In this document: in pieces, positions 25,059 through 34,540 of the stretch | Layout: every line of letters begins with the position of its first letter | Position numbering within the stretch: position 1 is the stretch's first letter | Assembly (NCBI GenBank): GCA_012841015.1 | Contig: DUVN01000018.1 | Span: 1-38,991 of the forward strand | Length of the DNA stretch: 38,991 bases | Origin: Clostridiaceae bacterium | GTDB lineage: Bacteria; Bacillota; Clostridia; Saccharofermentanales; DTU023 | Direction: 5' to 3' | Notes under the pieces: generated by a model | What the model was told of the DNA's origin: nothing | The model's input: the letters and a program-made list of their open reading frames with translations, nothing else | Database searches by the model: none | Position numbers and translations under genes: made by a program

Positions 25059-26738
25059 ATGGGTTTTAAGTCGGACATCGAGATTGCTCAGGAAGCTGTT
25101 TTGCGCCCAATCGATGAGATTGCTGTAGAAGCGGGTCTTGATCCGAACGATCTCGAACATTACGGAAAATATAAGGCGAAGGTGTCCTTAGATGCTCTTA
25201 AAAGAGAGCCTCGCGGCAAGGGCAAACTTGTCTTGGTAACAGCCATCACGCCGACGCCAGCCGGCGAAGGCAAGACAACGACTACGGTCGGTCTTGCGGA
25301 TGCCTTGAGGAGGATCGGTAAGCGTAGCACGATAGCACTTCGCGAACCTTCGATGGGCCCCGTGTTCGGCATTAAGGGTGGTGCTGCCGGTGGCGGATAC
25401 GCGCAGGTCGTCCCGATGGAAGATATTAATCTTCACTTTACAGGTGACTTCCACGCGATCGGTGCTGCTAATAACCTGCTCGCCGCCATGATCGATAATC
25501 ATATCATCAAAGGCAACGTTCTCGGGATTGATCCGCGTCAAATCACATGGAAACGCGCCGTTGACATGAATGATCGCCAACTGCGTTTTATCGTCAATGG
25601 TCTCGGCGGACGTGCCAACGGAGTGCCTCGTGAGGACGGTTTTGAGATTACGGTTGCATCGGAAGTGATGGCAGTCTTTTGCCTCGCTACCTCGCTATCT
25701 GACCTGAAGGAACGTCTCGGCCGTATTGTGATCGGCTATACATATGACGGCAAGCCGGTGACGTGTAGCGATGTCAAAGCGGAAGGCGCGATGACGGCGC
25801 TTCTAAAAGACGCCTTGAAGCCGAATCTCGTCCAAACGCTCGAAGGGACTCCGGCATATGTGCATGGCGGGCCGTTTGCCAACATCGCACACGGCTGTAA
25901 TAGCATTTTGGCAACTCGTATGGGGCTTCACTACGCTGATTACCTTATTACGGAAGCTGGCTTTGGTGCCGATCTCGGCGCGGAGAAATTTATCGATATT
26001 AAGTGCAGAACGGCGGGGCTTGCACCTGACGCGATCGTACTGGTTGCGACGGTTCGCGCTCTGAAGATGCACGGCGGTGTGGCTAGGAAAGATCTCAAGA
26101 GTGAGAATCTTGAAGCGTTGAAAGCTGGAATTCCAAACTTGACACAACACGTCAGCAATGTCATTGAAGTCTTCAAGCGTCCCGTTGTCGTCGCGATCAA
26201 CCGTTTCCCCGATGACACGGAGGCGGAACTTGATCTCGTGCGCAAAGAGTGTGAAAAATTCGGTGTTCACGTTGCTCTCTCAGAAGTATGGGGCAAAGGT
26301 GGAGAAGGCGGTATTGAGCTCGCCGAAGAAGTTGTACGTCTTTGCGATCTCCCTGACAAAGAAGAACTCGGGTTTGTGTATGAGATGGAGACGACGATTG
26401 AAGAGAAGATTGAGGCGATCGCGAAGCGCATTTATCGCGCCGAAGGCGTCGACTTTGTTGGTCCTGCCGTGAGACAGCTCAGGCAGCTCAAAGAACAAGG
26501 CTTCGGTAATCTACCTGTTTGTATCGCGAAGACACAGTATTCGTTCTCAGATGACCCGAAGAAAATAGGGGTACCTAAAAACTTTAGGATTTCAGTTCGC
26601 AACTTAAAAGTGTCGATGGGGGCAGGGTTCATCGTCGCATTGACAGGTGACGTCATGACAATGCCAGGATTGCCAGCTGTGCCTTCTGCTGAGAAAATCG
26701 ATGTTGATGCGGATGGTCGTATTGTAGGACTATTCTAG
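25059..26738 (+). CDS. fhs: Formate-tetrahydrofolate ligase
   Basis: Formate-tetrahydrofolate ligase (559 aa) makes 10-formyl-THF from formate, THF and ATP in one-carbon metabolism. In anaerobes it also works in acetogenesis and in purine or amino-acid fermentation, where it can run in reverse to yield ATP. The family signature is clear: [13 protein letters not shown] (65-75, phosphate-binding loop), [23 protein letters not shown] and the region around DINLHFTGD. The length is typical, and the ATG at 25059 has AAGGAGG about 6 nt upstream. It is cytosolic. It sits alone between the Crp/Fnr gene and a PucR/CdaR-type regulator on the same strand. No catalytic residue is missing as far as I can see. 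Confidence 0.97.
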   Translation: MGFKSDIEIAQEAVLRPIDEIAVEAGLDPNDLEHYGKYKAKVSLDALKREPRGKGKLVLVTAITPTPAGEGKTTTTVGLADALRRIGKRSTIALREPSMGPVFGIKGGAAGGGYAQVVPMEDINLHFTGDFHAIGAANNLLAAMIDNHIIKGNVLGIDPRQITWKRAVDMNDRQLRFIVNGLGGRANGVPREDGFEITVASEVMAVFCLATSLSDLKERLGRIVIGYTYDGKPVTCSDVKAEGAMTALLKDALKPNLVQTLEGTPAYVHGGPFANIAHGCNSILATRMGLHYADYLITEAGFGADLGAEKFIDIKCRTAGLAPDAIVLVATVRALKMHGGVARKDLKSENLEALKAGIPNLTQHVSNVIEVFKRPVVVAINRFPDDTEAELDLVRKECEKFGVHVALSEVWGKGGEGGIELAEEVVRLCDLPDKEELGFVYEMETTIEEKIEAIAKRIYRAEGVDFVGPAVRQLRQLKEQGFGNLPVCIAKTQYSFSDDPKKIGVPKNFRISVRNLKVSMGAGFIVALTGDVMTMPGLPAVPSAEKIDVDADGRIVGLF

Positions 26739-26760
26739 ATTGATGATCATGATGCTTTCG

Positions 26761-26801
26761 TGGCGCGCTACCAACTTTCTTTAGAAGACGGTGGCGCGCC
26801 A
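26761..26801. terminator. GC-rich hairpin after fhs
   Basis: TGGCGCGCTACC (26761-26772) pairs with GGTGGCGCGCCA (26790-26801) over 12 bp with one G-U, around a 17-nt loop. There is no clear U-tract, so termination may be partial; it may be a processing or Rho-dependent structure. Confidence 0.5.
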
Positions 26802-26892
26802 TGTGGTAGAATGCGATCGTCAGAATATGACAAATGAAAGCAAGTGCTCAATAGTAACACAATATTTTGAGAAAAGGTGAGGAGTTAATAAT

Positions 26893-28050
26893 ATGAAAGA
26901 TCTCCAGTTACAGCTTGAAGAGTTGATGCTTCCGCCAGATCGCGTGATCGGCATTGCCGATGAAAAGGGTGTCATCATTGTGGCATCTAATGAAAAAATT
27001 ATCGGTGAGCAAGATTCTGCAGTCCGTGCATTTCTCGCATCCGGAGACATACAGTCATTTGCAGGCGATCGCACTTATCGTGTCCTAGGTCGTTCCGGTG
27101 GCGCACGTTTGATCTGTTTTGTGGACGGGGCCGATGATCTCGCCGCAGGCATTTTAGAGCTTTTCTCTCGTTGGATCAATGCGGAGCTGAAGCAGTATGA
27201 CGATTCCGAAGAGCGCGATCTTAAACAGAAGTTAGCGTTTTTGAAAAATGTGCTGCTCGAGAACGAGTTGCCGGGTGACATTCCTTTGAAAGCTCGCGAA
27301 TTTCGCGTTAAGTACAACGTCAGGCGTCTTCTTGTGATCATGCGTACGAAAGCTGATGAGTTCAGAGCCTGTCACGAGGCGCTTGAAGCACGTTTCGGCG
27401 ATCGCGAAGACGACTACATCATCCCAATGGACGAGGCCAATTTAGTGCTTCTGCTCGAAACACCCGACGTGGAGAATTGTGAATCTAGAGAAGAAATTCT
27501 CGCTGAACTTGTTGCCTATATGAAAGAAGAGGCTATGGCAGACGTCAAGCTCGGTGTCAGCATGAACTTTTCATCGCTAAAAGATACGGCGAAAGCCTAC
27601 AAAGAGGCATCACTTGCATTAATAGTCGGCGATATTTTTAAGAGTAAAACACCCGAAGTGATGATGTACTGCAAGCTAGGCTTGGGACGTTTAATCTATC
27701 AACTCCCAATCACGCTATGCGAACTCTTTTTGCGCGAAGTCTTTAAGCCGGGGACGTACGAGGCGCTTGATCCAGAGACGTTGCTGACAATCGAGAAATT
27801 CTTCGAAAACAGTTTGAATGGCAGTGAAACGTCGCGACAGCTCTTCGTTCATAGAAATACGCTCGTCTACCGTCTCGACAAAGTGGAGAAGATCACGGGA
27901 TTAGATCTCCGCAACTTTGAGGACGCAGTCCTGTTTAAGCTGGCAGAGATGGTCAGGGACTATCTTACTTACGTTGAAGAAAACAAGGTAACACGCTACG
28001 CACGTATGGGCATGGAATTGGGCACTGAAGATTATCTGCCAATGGTATAA
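26893..28050 (+). CDS. PucR/CdaR-type transcriptional regulator
   Basis: This 385-residue protein ends in the typical PucR/CdaR C-terminal helix-turn-helix (about residues 310-365), SETSRQLFVHRNTLVYRLDK, followed by a helix that packs against it. The middle (about 110-290) fits the GGDEF-like domain usual in this family, and the N-terminus (10-90) resembles a small sensor domain. Known relatives control purine degradation, sugar diacids or other catabolism, so the inducer is uncertain. GAGGAG lies 8 nt upstream of the ATG. It sits between fhs and ftsE, with 58 nt to ftsE, so it may be expressed with the division genes. Such regulators are found ahead of ftsE in other Clostridia as far as I recall, so the gene need not control fhs. 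Confidence 0.85.
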   Translation: MKDLQLQLEELMLPPDRVIGIADEKGVIIVASNEKIIGEQDSAVRAFLASGDIQSFAGDRTYRVLGRSGGARLICFVDGADDLAAGILELFSRWINAELKQYDDSEERDLKQKLAFLKNVLLENELPGDIPLKAREFRVKYNVRRLLVIMRTKADEFRACHEALEARFGDREDDYIIPMDEANLVLLLETPDVENCESREEILAELVAYMKEEAMADVKLGVSMNFSSLKDTAKAYKEASLALIVGDIFKSKTPEVMMYCKLGLGRLIYQLPITLCELFLREVFKPGTYEALDPETLLTIEKFFENSLNGSETSRQLFVHRNTLVYRLDKVEKITGLDLRNFEDAVLFKLAEMVRDYLTYVEENKVTRYARMGMELGTEDYLPMV

Positions 28051-28108
28051 CATGTTTACCGTGACGATGCACTGTTTTGTCATACGTGTGTCGAGCGAAG
28101 GAGCGTAG

Positions 28109-29326
28109 ATGGCATTTATTGATTTTCGCGATGTAACGAAAGTTTATCCGACGGGGACAAAGGCACTCTCCAACGTATCGTTTTCAATTGAAGAAGGAGA
28201 GTTTGTATTTTTTATCGGGGAGAGCGGCGCTGGCAAATCGACGATCTTCAAGCTCCTCACTTGTGAGGAGCGCCCGACGTCGGGAGAAGTACTTCTTGAC
28301 AATTTTGATGTTGGCAAGATTAAGGAACGCCTGATCCCTTTTTTGAGAAGAAAGATAGGTATGGTCTTTCAGGATTTTCGCCTGATCGACTCGTTGACGG
28401 TCGGGGAGAACGTCGCATTCGCTATGGAGATTATCGGCGAACCGAAAAAAAAGATTCGCCAACGTGTCCCGCTCGTTCTCGCCGTCGTCGGACTAAGAAA
28501 TAAGATTAACGATTACCCTTCCGAATTATCGGGTGGCGAGCAGCAGCGCGTGTGTATTGCACGCGCTCTCGTCAATAGACCTCACCTGATCATCGCCGAT
28601 GAGCCTACAGGAGATCTTGATCCCGTCAACGGTGAATCGATTATGGCGCTTCTCGATCGCATCAACCGAAACAACGGTACGACCATTATCACATGCTCGC
28701 ATGACAGCAGGCTGATCAATAAAATGAATAAGCGCGTTCTAGAGATACGTAATGGCGTGCTCATCCGTGATGATGCGTGCGGTCAGTATTTCAAACGAGA
28801 TGAACGAACGGAGCGCCTTGTAGCGGCGAACCACGAGGCAGTTCTCGAACCTGCATGGACAGATGAGGAATGGGCTGAAGGTGATCGCGCGATGGAGTTA
28901 TTGAGGCGCGCCGATCAGCAAGAACGCGAGGAAAAACTCAGACGATCCGACCCTAAATATAGTCGACGTACAGAGCGTCTTCGCAGTGAGGGTTTTTTCG
29001 AGGAACTTCGTAGGAGCCAGACGGAACGGCGTAATCGCCCCGGGACGCAAGAGAGAAGAGAGGAACTAAGAAGACGCCTTGAGGAGACAGGTGTTCACGC
29101 ACCTTTCGACTTTGAGACGATGCAACATAATATGCAGGCGCTTCGCGAGGCATCGCAGAATGAAGATCATTTGACTGCACAGGTTGAGGCGGAAGAGTCG
29201 TTTCCGGAGGTCACGTCCACGGATAATAAGGCGGCTCGAGCTTCTACGTCCGCTCACTCTCCTAAGATAATTCGTCAGCGGCTGGAGCGTAAGGACGCAA
29301 GCGCTCATCCGGAGGATCGAAAATGA
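28109..29326 (+). CDS. ftsE: Cell-division ABC transporter ATPase FtsE with long C-terminal extension
   Basis: FtsE is the ATPase of the FtsEX complex, which couples division to activation of peptidoglycan hydrolases. Residues 1-225 are a complete ABC domain: Walker A GESGAGKST (37-45), Q-loop VFQDFRL, signature LSGGEQQ (140-146), Walker B IIADEP (161-166) and switch H198. The protein continues to 405 residues, while typical FtsE is about 230. The extra 175 residues are highly charged (Arg/Glu-rich, helical, with many RR and EE pairs) and end in a low-complexity Ser/Thr/Ala stretch. This tail is not a known domain to me and may form a coiled coil or anchor. AAGGAG precedes the ATG. The stop overlaps ftsX by 4 nt (ATGA), so the two are coupled. 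Confidence 0.95.
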   Translation: MAFIDFRDVTKVYPTGTKALSNVSFSIEEGEFVFFIGESGAGKSTIFKLLTCEERPTSGEVLLDNFDVGKIKERLIPFLRRKIGMVFQDFRLIDSLTVGENVAFAMEIIGEPKKKIRQRVPLVLAVVGLRNKINDYPSELSGGEQQRVCIARALVNRPHLIIADEPTGDLDPVNGESIMALLDRINRNNGTTIITCSHDSRLINKMNKRVLEIRNGVLIRDDACGQYFKRDERTERLVAANHEAVLEPAWTDEEWAEGDRAMELLRRADQQEREEKLRRSDPKYSRRTERLRSEGFFEELRRSQTERRNRPGTQERREELRRRLEETGVHAPFDFETMQHNMQALREASQNEDHLTAQVEAEESFPEVTSTDNKAARASTSAHSPKIIRQRLERKDASAHPEDRK

Positions 29327-30222
29327 AACGTAATGAATGGCGCTATTCGATCAAAACAGGCTTTCAAAGCCTTGGACGGCATCCTCTGCTATCGATCGCG
29401 GCGATTACTACTCTGGCACTGATGTTATTCCTAATGAGCGCTTTTGTTGCTTTTTCGCTTAATGCCAACCATCTGTCAAAGATCGCTTCCCAGCAGCCGC
29501 CGATTGAGATATCGATGACTCTGGGTGTGGAACAGCCCGATCTCGATCTTATGAATGACTTTTTGTATAATAGTGAGCTTGTGCAAACGTTCGAGATGAG
29601 AACACCTCTGCAAAATTATGAGCAATTTAAGGAAGACTTGGGAAAGGATGAGCTGTGGAAAGATTTCGACTACAAAACGTATATTCCACACACTTTCAAC
29701 GTTCGCCTCAATGATCCTGCAATGGCAGATGAGTTCGAGCAGGCCATCAATGACTTTCCTGCTGTCCACGAAGTGATGATGGAATCACAGCTGATGGTTT
29801 TTCTCGATGGTGTCAAACGATGGACGGGGCGCGTCGGGATTATCGTATTTATCGTTTTAACTTTGATCGCGACAGTTGTCATGGTCAATACTGTTCGAAT
29901 CGCAGCTCTTTCTCGTTCTCGGGAGATCAGTATCATGAAGTATGTCGGTGCGACCAACAGGTATATACGTATTCCTTTCGTCGTTGAAGGGGCGATGATC
30001 GGATTGGTTGGTGCGCTTCTTGCCAGTTTTTCTGCATCATTGTTGTACAGTAGAGTTGTAAAAAAGCTCTCGCCAGACGTGCTGACGCTGGCAACTTCCC
30101 GCTATACGCTGTTACCTTCAGGTCACGTTACCTTCACACTCTTTATGATCAACCTTTTGACCGGGATAATGCTCTGCACAATTATTAGTGCTATCTCTGT
30201 CCGCAAGTATGCCAAGGTATAG
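29323..30222 (+). CDS. ftsX: Cell-division protein FtsX
   Basis: FtsX (299 aa) is the membrane partner of FtsE and signals to wall hydrolases outside the cell. The expected layout is seen: a membrane helix at about 18-45, a large extracellular loop (50-165), then three further helices (about 170-190, 220-245 and 270-290). The cytoplasmic segment SRSREISIMKYVGAT matches the conserved FtsX/permease signature. The length is typical. The start is the ATG inside the ftsE stop overlap. The outer loop is the likely contact with the M23 protein encoded 272 nt downstream. Confidence 0.95.
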   Translation: MKRNEWRYSIKTGFQSLGRHPLLSIAAITTLALMLFLMSAFVAFSLNANHLSKIASQQPPIEISMTLGVEQPDLDLMNDFLYNSELVQTFEMRTPLQNYEQFKEDLGKDELWKDFDYKTYIPHTFNVRLNDPAMADEFEQAINDFPAVHEVMMESQLMVFLDGVKRWTGRVGIIVFIVLTLIATVVMVNTVRIAALSRSREISIMKYVGATNRYIRIPFVVEGAMIGLVGALLASFSASLLYSRVVKKLSPDVLTLATSRYTLLPSGHVTFTLFMINLLTGIMLCTIISAISVRKYAKV

Positions 30223-30337
30223 GTGTCGTCGGCTGACTCCTTGATCTGACAAGTTCTCTAGGGTGGGCAAGGATCAGCTGCTGAGAACGATCAATCCCTA
30301 TTATTTGGGTTGTCATGACACTGTCATATTTGCTTCT

Positions 30338-30366
30338 TTGCAGCTTGGCGGCGAAAATGATAATAT
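30338..30366 (+). promoter_or_regulatory. Promoter for the M23 peptidase gene
   Basis: TTGCAG (30338-30343) and TAATAT (30361-30366) are separated by 17 nt. This would allow the peptidase gene to be expressed independently of ftsEX, with a leader of about 120 nt. Confidence 0.55.
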
Positions 30367-30493
30367 TTAATAACTAGGTTTCGCTGTTTGAACATAGCGA
30401 GGGGGGATTTCGAAGGTTTTTCAGAAGCCTAGACGAATATACGGTATCATGTAGCAAACATGGTCGATACTGTTGGCATTTATAGGAGATTGC

Positions 30494-31804
30494 ATGTCTA
30501 GGAAAACAACAGCAAAGCGATTGTCAATGAGGCTTTTGGCAATACTTCTCATTGTTTTGACCTTGTCGATAGGGTTTGCGCCCTTGACCGGTCGTGCCGA
30601 GGCAGCATCGTCCAAGGTCAAACAGGCGCAATCAAAGCTCAAAGGTATCCAAGACGAATTGGCGGCGATACAGAAAGATCGCGGCAAACTAGCGAACCGT
30701 AAGAAGAAACTGACTGGTGAACTAGCGTATCTCGAGAGTCGTTCTGAGGAGCAACGCAAAGTTTACGATGAAGCCCTTGAACAGAAAGAATTCGCTTTAC
30801 AATCGATGGTGATGTGTCAGCAAGGGTATGCCAACGCACTGCAGAATTTTGAAGATAAGACCCTTCAGTATGAGCAACGAATCGCCCGTATGTACAAGTG
30901 GAACCAGAAATCTGTTTTCGAGATGATGGTGGCTGCGGACGATCTAGCGAGTTTCTTTACGACTGTGCGCCTCATGAAAATTGTTGCTGACGCAGATGAG
31001 CAGGCTTTGGCAGAACTTGAAGCTGCCTCTGCTCTCGCCGATGAGTTGAAGCAAGACGCTGAAGCATCGTACGAAGAGATGACTAGGCTTGTCAAAGAGG
31101 CTGACGCTGTTCTCGATGGAATAAAAAAAGAACGTAATCAGACAAAAAGCCAGCTCAACAAATTATCTAGTTCCCTAGAATTAACAAGACAAAAGCAGGC
31201 GCAGCTTGAAAGAGATAAGACGAGCGCAGAACGGAACCTCAAGGCGATTAAGATTGAGGAAGCTGAAAAGGCGAGAAGGGAAAAGTTAGCGAGAGAAGAG
31301 GCGAAAAGAAAGGCGGAAGCCGCCAAGAAGAATGCCGGCTCAACACCTTCACCTAAACCTTCTAGCAGGCCAGCCTCCTCAGGCGCTCTTTATGTCGGTA
31401 CCGGTGCTTATATTTGGCCGACGCCGGGTGCGTATTGGGTATCATCGCACTTTGGCTGGCGTGCAAAATACGGTCGGTATCACTACGGGACAGACATCGG
31501 ATGTGCAACGGGAACGCGTATCGTGGCGATGGCAGATGGCATTGTTACGTATGTCGGATGGCCGGGAAGCGCATACCATTGGGCGTATGGGAAGATGGTG
31601 GTGGTGAATCACTACAACGGCACTCAAACGCGCTATGGTCACTTGAGTGGCTTTAATTGCCGTACTGGCCAGCAAGTTAAAGCCGGCCAAGTGATTGGCT
31701 ATACCGGTAACACGGGGCGTTCGTCAGGTCCTCATCTGCATTTTGAAATTCGGATCAACGGATCCCCTGTTAATCCGATGACGTTTTTCAAGAAGGTGAG
31801 ATAA
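30494..31804 (+). CDS. PcsB/EnvC-like murein hydrolase: signal peptide, coiled coil, M23 peptidase
   Basis: This 436-residue secreted protein is the likely hydrolase activated by FtsEX. The ATG at 30494 has AGGAG 5 nt upstream; the frame extends slightly further without a ribosome binding site. A signal peptide covers 1-37 (ending GRAEA). Residues 40-270 are a long Lys/Glu/Ala/Gln-rich coiled coil, as in EnvC and PcsB. A short Pro/Ser linker leads to the M23 domain at about 305-430, with HYGTDIG (metal-binding His and Asp), the HYNG segment and HLHFEI (HxH). The zinc ligands are complete, so active endopeptidase function is expected, unlike EnvC-type activators with degenerate sites. Gram-positive PcsB has a CHAP domain rather than M23, so EnvC-like is the closer parallel. 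It is exported and probably acts at the septum. Confidence 0.9.
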   Translation: MSRKTTAKRLSMRLLAILLIVLTLSIGFAPLTGRAEAASSKVKQAQSKLKGIQDELAAIQKDRGKLANRKKKLTGELAYLESRSEEQRKVYDEALEQKEFALQSMVMCQQGYANALQNFEDKTLQYEQRIARMYKWNQKSVFEMMVAADDLASFFTTVRLMKIVADADEQALAELEAASALADELKQDAEASYEEMTRLVKEADAVLDGIKKERNQTKSQLNKLSSSLELTRQKQAQLERDKTSAERNLKAIKIEEAEKARREKLAREEAKRKAEAAKKNAGSTPSPKPSSRPASSGALYVGTGAYIWPTPGAYWVSSHFGWRAKYGRYHYGTDIGCATGTRIVAMADGIVTYVGWPGSAYHWAYGKMVVVNHYNGTQTRYGHLSGFNCRTGQQVKAGQVIGYTGNTGRSSGPHLHFEIRINGSPVNPMTFFKKVR

Positions 31805-31814
31805 TGTCTCTCGA

Positions 31815-31837
31815 AGTGCCTGAGCGGGTACTTTTTG
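31815..31837 (+). terminator. Intrinsic terminator after the M23 peptidase gene
   Basis: AGTGCCT (31815-31821) and GGGTACT (31826-31832) pair with two wobble pairs around a 4-nt loop, followed by a five-T run. The position just after the stop supports terminator function. Confidence 0.55.
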
Positions 31838-31996
31838 TAATAACTTCCATCGATCATTTGATAGCATGTGCAGTCCTGAAGTTGATTTGAACGGGGGCTT
31901 TCCTAGTCAAGCTATTACTCACAGTCCAAATAATGATTATAATCCGCCGCAAATCGCTCGATACGATGCCAAATGTGGTATTTAGCATGCTAGGTT

Positions 31997-32543
31997 GGTC
32001 AAAAATGACGCTTTCGGCAAAGACCCGTTACCCAAGGTGTAAAATTTGTCCACAATTGGCCTAAAAACACTGGGATCTGGTCAAAAATGACGTTTTAGGT
32101 AAGAACCCGTTACCCAAGGTGTAAAATTTGTCCACAATCGGCCTAAAAACACTGGGATCTGGTCAAAAATGACGTTTTAGGTAAGAACCCGTTACCCAAG
32201 GTGTAAAATTTGTCCACAATCGGCCTAAAAACACTGGGATCTGGCCAAAAATGACGCTTTAGGTAAGAACCCCCTGCCCAAGGTGTAAAAATTGTCCACA
32301 ATCGGCCTAAAAGCACTGGGATCTGGTCAAAAATGACGTTTTAGGTAAGAACCCCCTACCCAAAGTGTAAATTTTGTCCACCATCGACTGAGAATCAGTC
32401 TCCGGTTTTGTGCGAATGTGGTTAAAATTAACGTTTTCGGCAGGAATCCGCACCCCTCCTGCTCAAGGTGTAAAATTTGACCACTACGCGCCCAATTTTA
32501 TGTAAATCCGGTCAAAAAACGCTTTCAGTAGCAAAAATGCTCT
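31997..32543. repeat. Non-coding array of 82-bp tandem repeats
   Basis: Five units start at 31997, 32079, 32161, 32243 and 32325, each exactly 82 bp apart. Degenerate copies follow near 32420 and 32510. Units 2 and 3 are identical over all 82 bp, which indicates recent duplication. Because 82 is not a multiple of three and no frame crosses it, the array is not coding. Each unit starts with GGTCAAAAATGACG, an inverted GTCA-AAAA-TGAC. Most also contain GTTTTAGG and a later CCTAAAAAC, which can pair, and TTGTCCACAA, one mismatch from a DnaA box. The array fills most of the 926-bp gap between the M23 gene and ctpA. Its function is unknown; I see no transposase remnant. Confidence 0.93.
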
Positions 32544-32646
32544 CATTACTATTTTGTGGTTTTAAACTAGTCAGTTTATTATTCATGTATCTCAGGAAAA
32601 GTGGACATGCCGTTATCTTGACATCTGCTCAAGTCAGAACATGCAG

Positions 32647-32655
32647 TGGTATTAT
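32647..32655 (+). promoter_or_regulatory. Extended -10 promoter candidate for ctpA
   Basis: TGG-TATTAT gives an extended -10 element (TGn then TATTAT) about 75 nt before the ctpA start. No good -35 is spaced at 17 nt; TTGACA at 32618 is 26 nt away. The call is weak. Confidence 0.35.
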
Positions 32656-32730
32656 ATTCTAAGTGACAATGGTGCAATCATCTATCACAGTGCGATAAAG
32701 ATAAACAAAAGCAGAAACAAGGTAAGGAAT

Positions 32731-34317
32731 ATGGACGAACAAAAGAGCAACTATGAGGATTCGACAGAACAGCCAACGGCGGAGAGTACTCCGCCTATTG
32801 ATGACAGGATTCAGGGCACCTCAACGCATGACCAGAGAAAGCGTGCTGAGCGGCATCTCTCTGACCAGGTGACCTATGTTCATCGCGATGATGACGCGTT
32901 GCGGGCTTCTACTAGGCACGCGGTGAATACTGATGTTAAACAGAGTTGTCGTCAGAAGGAACGTTCCTGCAAATGGCACATCTTTTTTGCTGTGTTATTG
33001 ACCGCGTCACTAACATTTTTGGCAACGGCAGGTTTGGGGTGTGCGCTGTTTGGGCCAACAATTCGCGATATCCTACCCGTTGAAACACGATCGACAGATC
33101 CGATTCAAACGCAACCGACAAGTCCGATGGTCACATCACCTCAAAGTGATGGGCCAAGTGCAGAGAGTGACCATGGGGTTACCTTGTCGGAAGACGGCTT
33201 ATCAATTACATTTAAGGATCGAGATGGCGTCAAGGATGCGCTTGCAAAGTTTGTCTCTGTCTACCGACTACTACAAGATAATTACTATCAAGAGTTTACG
33301 GACTCTGAGATGATCGACAAGATCATTGAAGGTCTTGCCACTAAGATGGGAAGTCCCTATACATTCTATCTCACGCCAGAATACTACAAGTCGATTGAAG
33401 AATCGATGAGTGGTGAGTACACCGGCATTGGTGCGTTTGTTATGCGTGACCAGAGTAGCCGATATATAGTAAATGATTTGATTCCTGGCGGTCCTGCTGA
33501 GAAAGGTGGGCTACATGTAGGCGACGTCTTTCAGAAGATTGACGAGGTGGATGCTTCGACTTTTGAAGATGTCGGGCAGTTGGCTGCAGCTGTGCGCGGT
33601 GAAGCGGGGACAGACGTGACGCTCGTCATGTTTCGCCCCTCAACGAATGAAGAGCTGACCCTTAAGCTCACGCGCGCACACATAACGAACGTATCTGTAC
33701 GCGCTCGTATGCTTGAGGACAATATTGGCTACATACAAGTATCTGAATTTTCGGAGAAGGTTGCCACAAACTTCGAAAACGCGACAAAAGAACTCCTTCA
33801 AGAAGGTGCAACGTCTTTCATCTTTGATTTGAGGAATAACGGTGGGGGGTACGCACATGAATGCATTGATATGCTCGATGTCTTACTGCCGCCAATGGAG
33901 GTCGCTTCTCTCAAAGGACGTCAAGATGGCAAAGATTATACAGAAGTCTGGAAGACGAAAAAACCTGCCATTGTTCCTGAAGATATGAAGTTTGTCGTTT
34001 TGCTCAACGAGAATTCAGCCAGCGCGAGCGAACTCTTCACTGGTGCCCTTCACGATTTAGGGCGAGCTGTTATCGTTGGACAGACGTCATTCGGTAAAGG
34101 TGTTGGCACAGTGACGGTTCAGTTGCCCGACAATTCGGCTGTTCAGGTGACGAATTTTATGTATTATCTGCCGAACGGCCAATCGGTCGAAGGTGTTGGG
34201 CTAGAACCTGATTACGCGGTCGCGCTTCCAGCGGAGGTGGCTGGTAAGCCGATTAGTTCGCTGACTCTTGAGGAGGACACGCAGCTCTCTAAAGCGATTG
34301 AGCTGCTGCGACCTTAA
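32731..34317 (+). CDS. ctpA: C-terminal processing peptidase (S41)
   Basis: This membrane-anchored carboxyl-terminal protease (528 aa) has a charged cytoplasmic segment (1-80), one membrane helix (about 83-107), a Pro/Ser/Thr linker, a PDZ domain (about 228-320) and an S41 catalytic domain. The catalytic dyad is S431 in NENSASASE and K456 in FGKG, aligned to the Prc spacing of 25 residues. The start at 32731 has AAGG and TAAGGA just upstream; the open frame runs upstream without a ribosome binding site. It lies downstream of ftsEX and the M23 gene, a common order in Bacillota, where CtpA-type proteases degrade or process envelope proteins including wall hydrolases. The cytoplasmic N-terminal extension is longer than usual. 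The outside location of the PDZ and protease parts is inferred. Confidence 0.93.
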   Translation: MDEQKSNYEDSTEQPTAESTPPIDDRIQGTSTHDQRKRAERHLSDQVTYVHRDDDALRASTRHAVNTDVKQSCRQKERSCKWHIFFAVLLTASLTFLATAGLGCALFGPTIRDILPVETRSTDPIQTQPTSPMVTSPQSDGPSAESDHGVTLSEDGLSITFKDRDGVKDALAKFVSVYRLLQDNYYQEFTDSEMIDKIIEGLATKMGSPYTFYLTPEYYKSIEESMSGEYTGIGAFVMRDQSSRYIVNDLIPGGPAEKGGLHVGDVFQKIDEVDASTFEDVGQLAAAVRGEAGTDVTLVMFRPSTNEELTLKLTRAHITNVSVRARMLEDNIGYIQVSEFSEKVATNFENATKELLQEGATSFIFDLRNNGGGYAHECIDMLDVLLPPMEVASLKGRQDGKDYTEVWKTKKPAIVPEDMKFVVLLNENSASASELFTGALHDLGRAVIVGQTSFGKGVGTVTVQLPDNSAVQVTNFMYYLPNGQSVEGVGLEPDYAVALPAEVAGKPISSLTLEEDTQLSKAIELLRP

Positions 34318-34346
34318 ATGCAATGATCAGAACACCACATCTATTC

Positions 34347-34367
34347 GGCACACTTAAACAGTGTGCC
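34347..34367 (+). terminator. Hairpin after ctpA
   Basis: GGCACACT-TAAAC-AGTGTGCC is a perfect 8-bp stem. A T-run (TTTTTT) occurs only about 20 nt later, so termination may be weak. The 306-bp gap to rplU also contains the promoter and leader below. Confidence 0.5.
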
Positions 34368-34504
34368 ATGATGCGACTTCTACGTTTTTTGTGCAGGACA
34401 GGCCTTGTGCAAGATTAGACTGGACGATCCGCGCTTCTCACTGTCCAGGTTACTTTGGCATTCAGCTTGCAATTACGTGGTAGTGTGCGGATGAAAAATG
34501 CTGT

Positions 34505-34534
34505 TTGACATTAGTATTGTATCTGTCGTATCAT
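34505..34534 (+). promoter_or_regulatory. Promoter of the rplU operon
   Basis: A perfect TTGACA (34505-34510) is followed after 18 nt by TATCAT (34529-34534), with CATAAT overlapping it. A start near 34541 would place transcription just before the leader hairpins. Confidence 0.6.
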
Positions 34535-34540
34535 AATTCG

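Noticed and set aside
31997-32543. CRISPR array
   Set aside because: Units are contiguous and identical over the full 82 bp, with no variable spacers and no cas genes.
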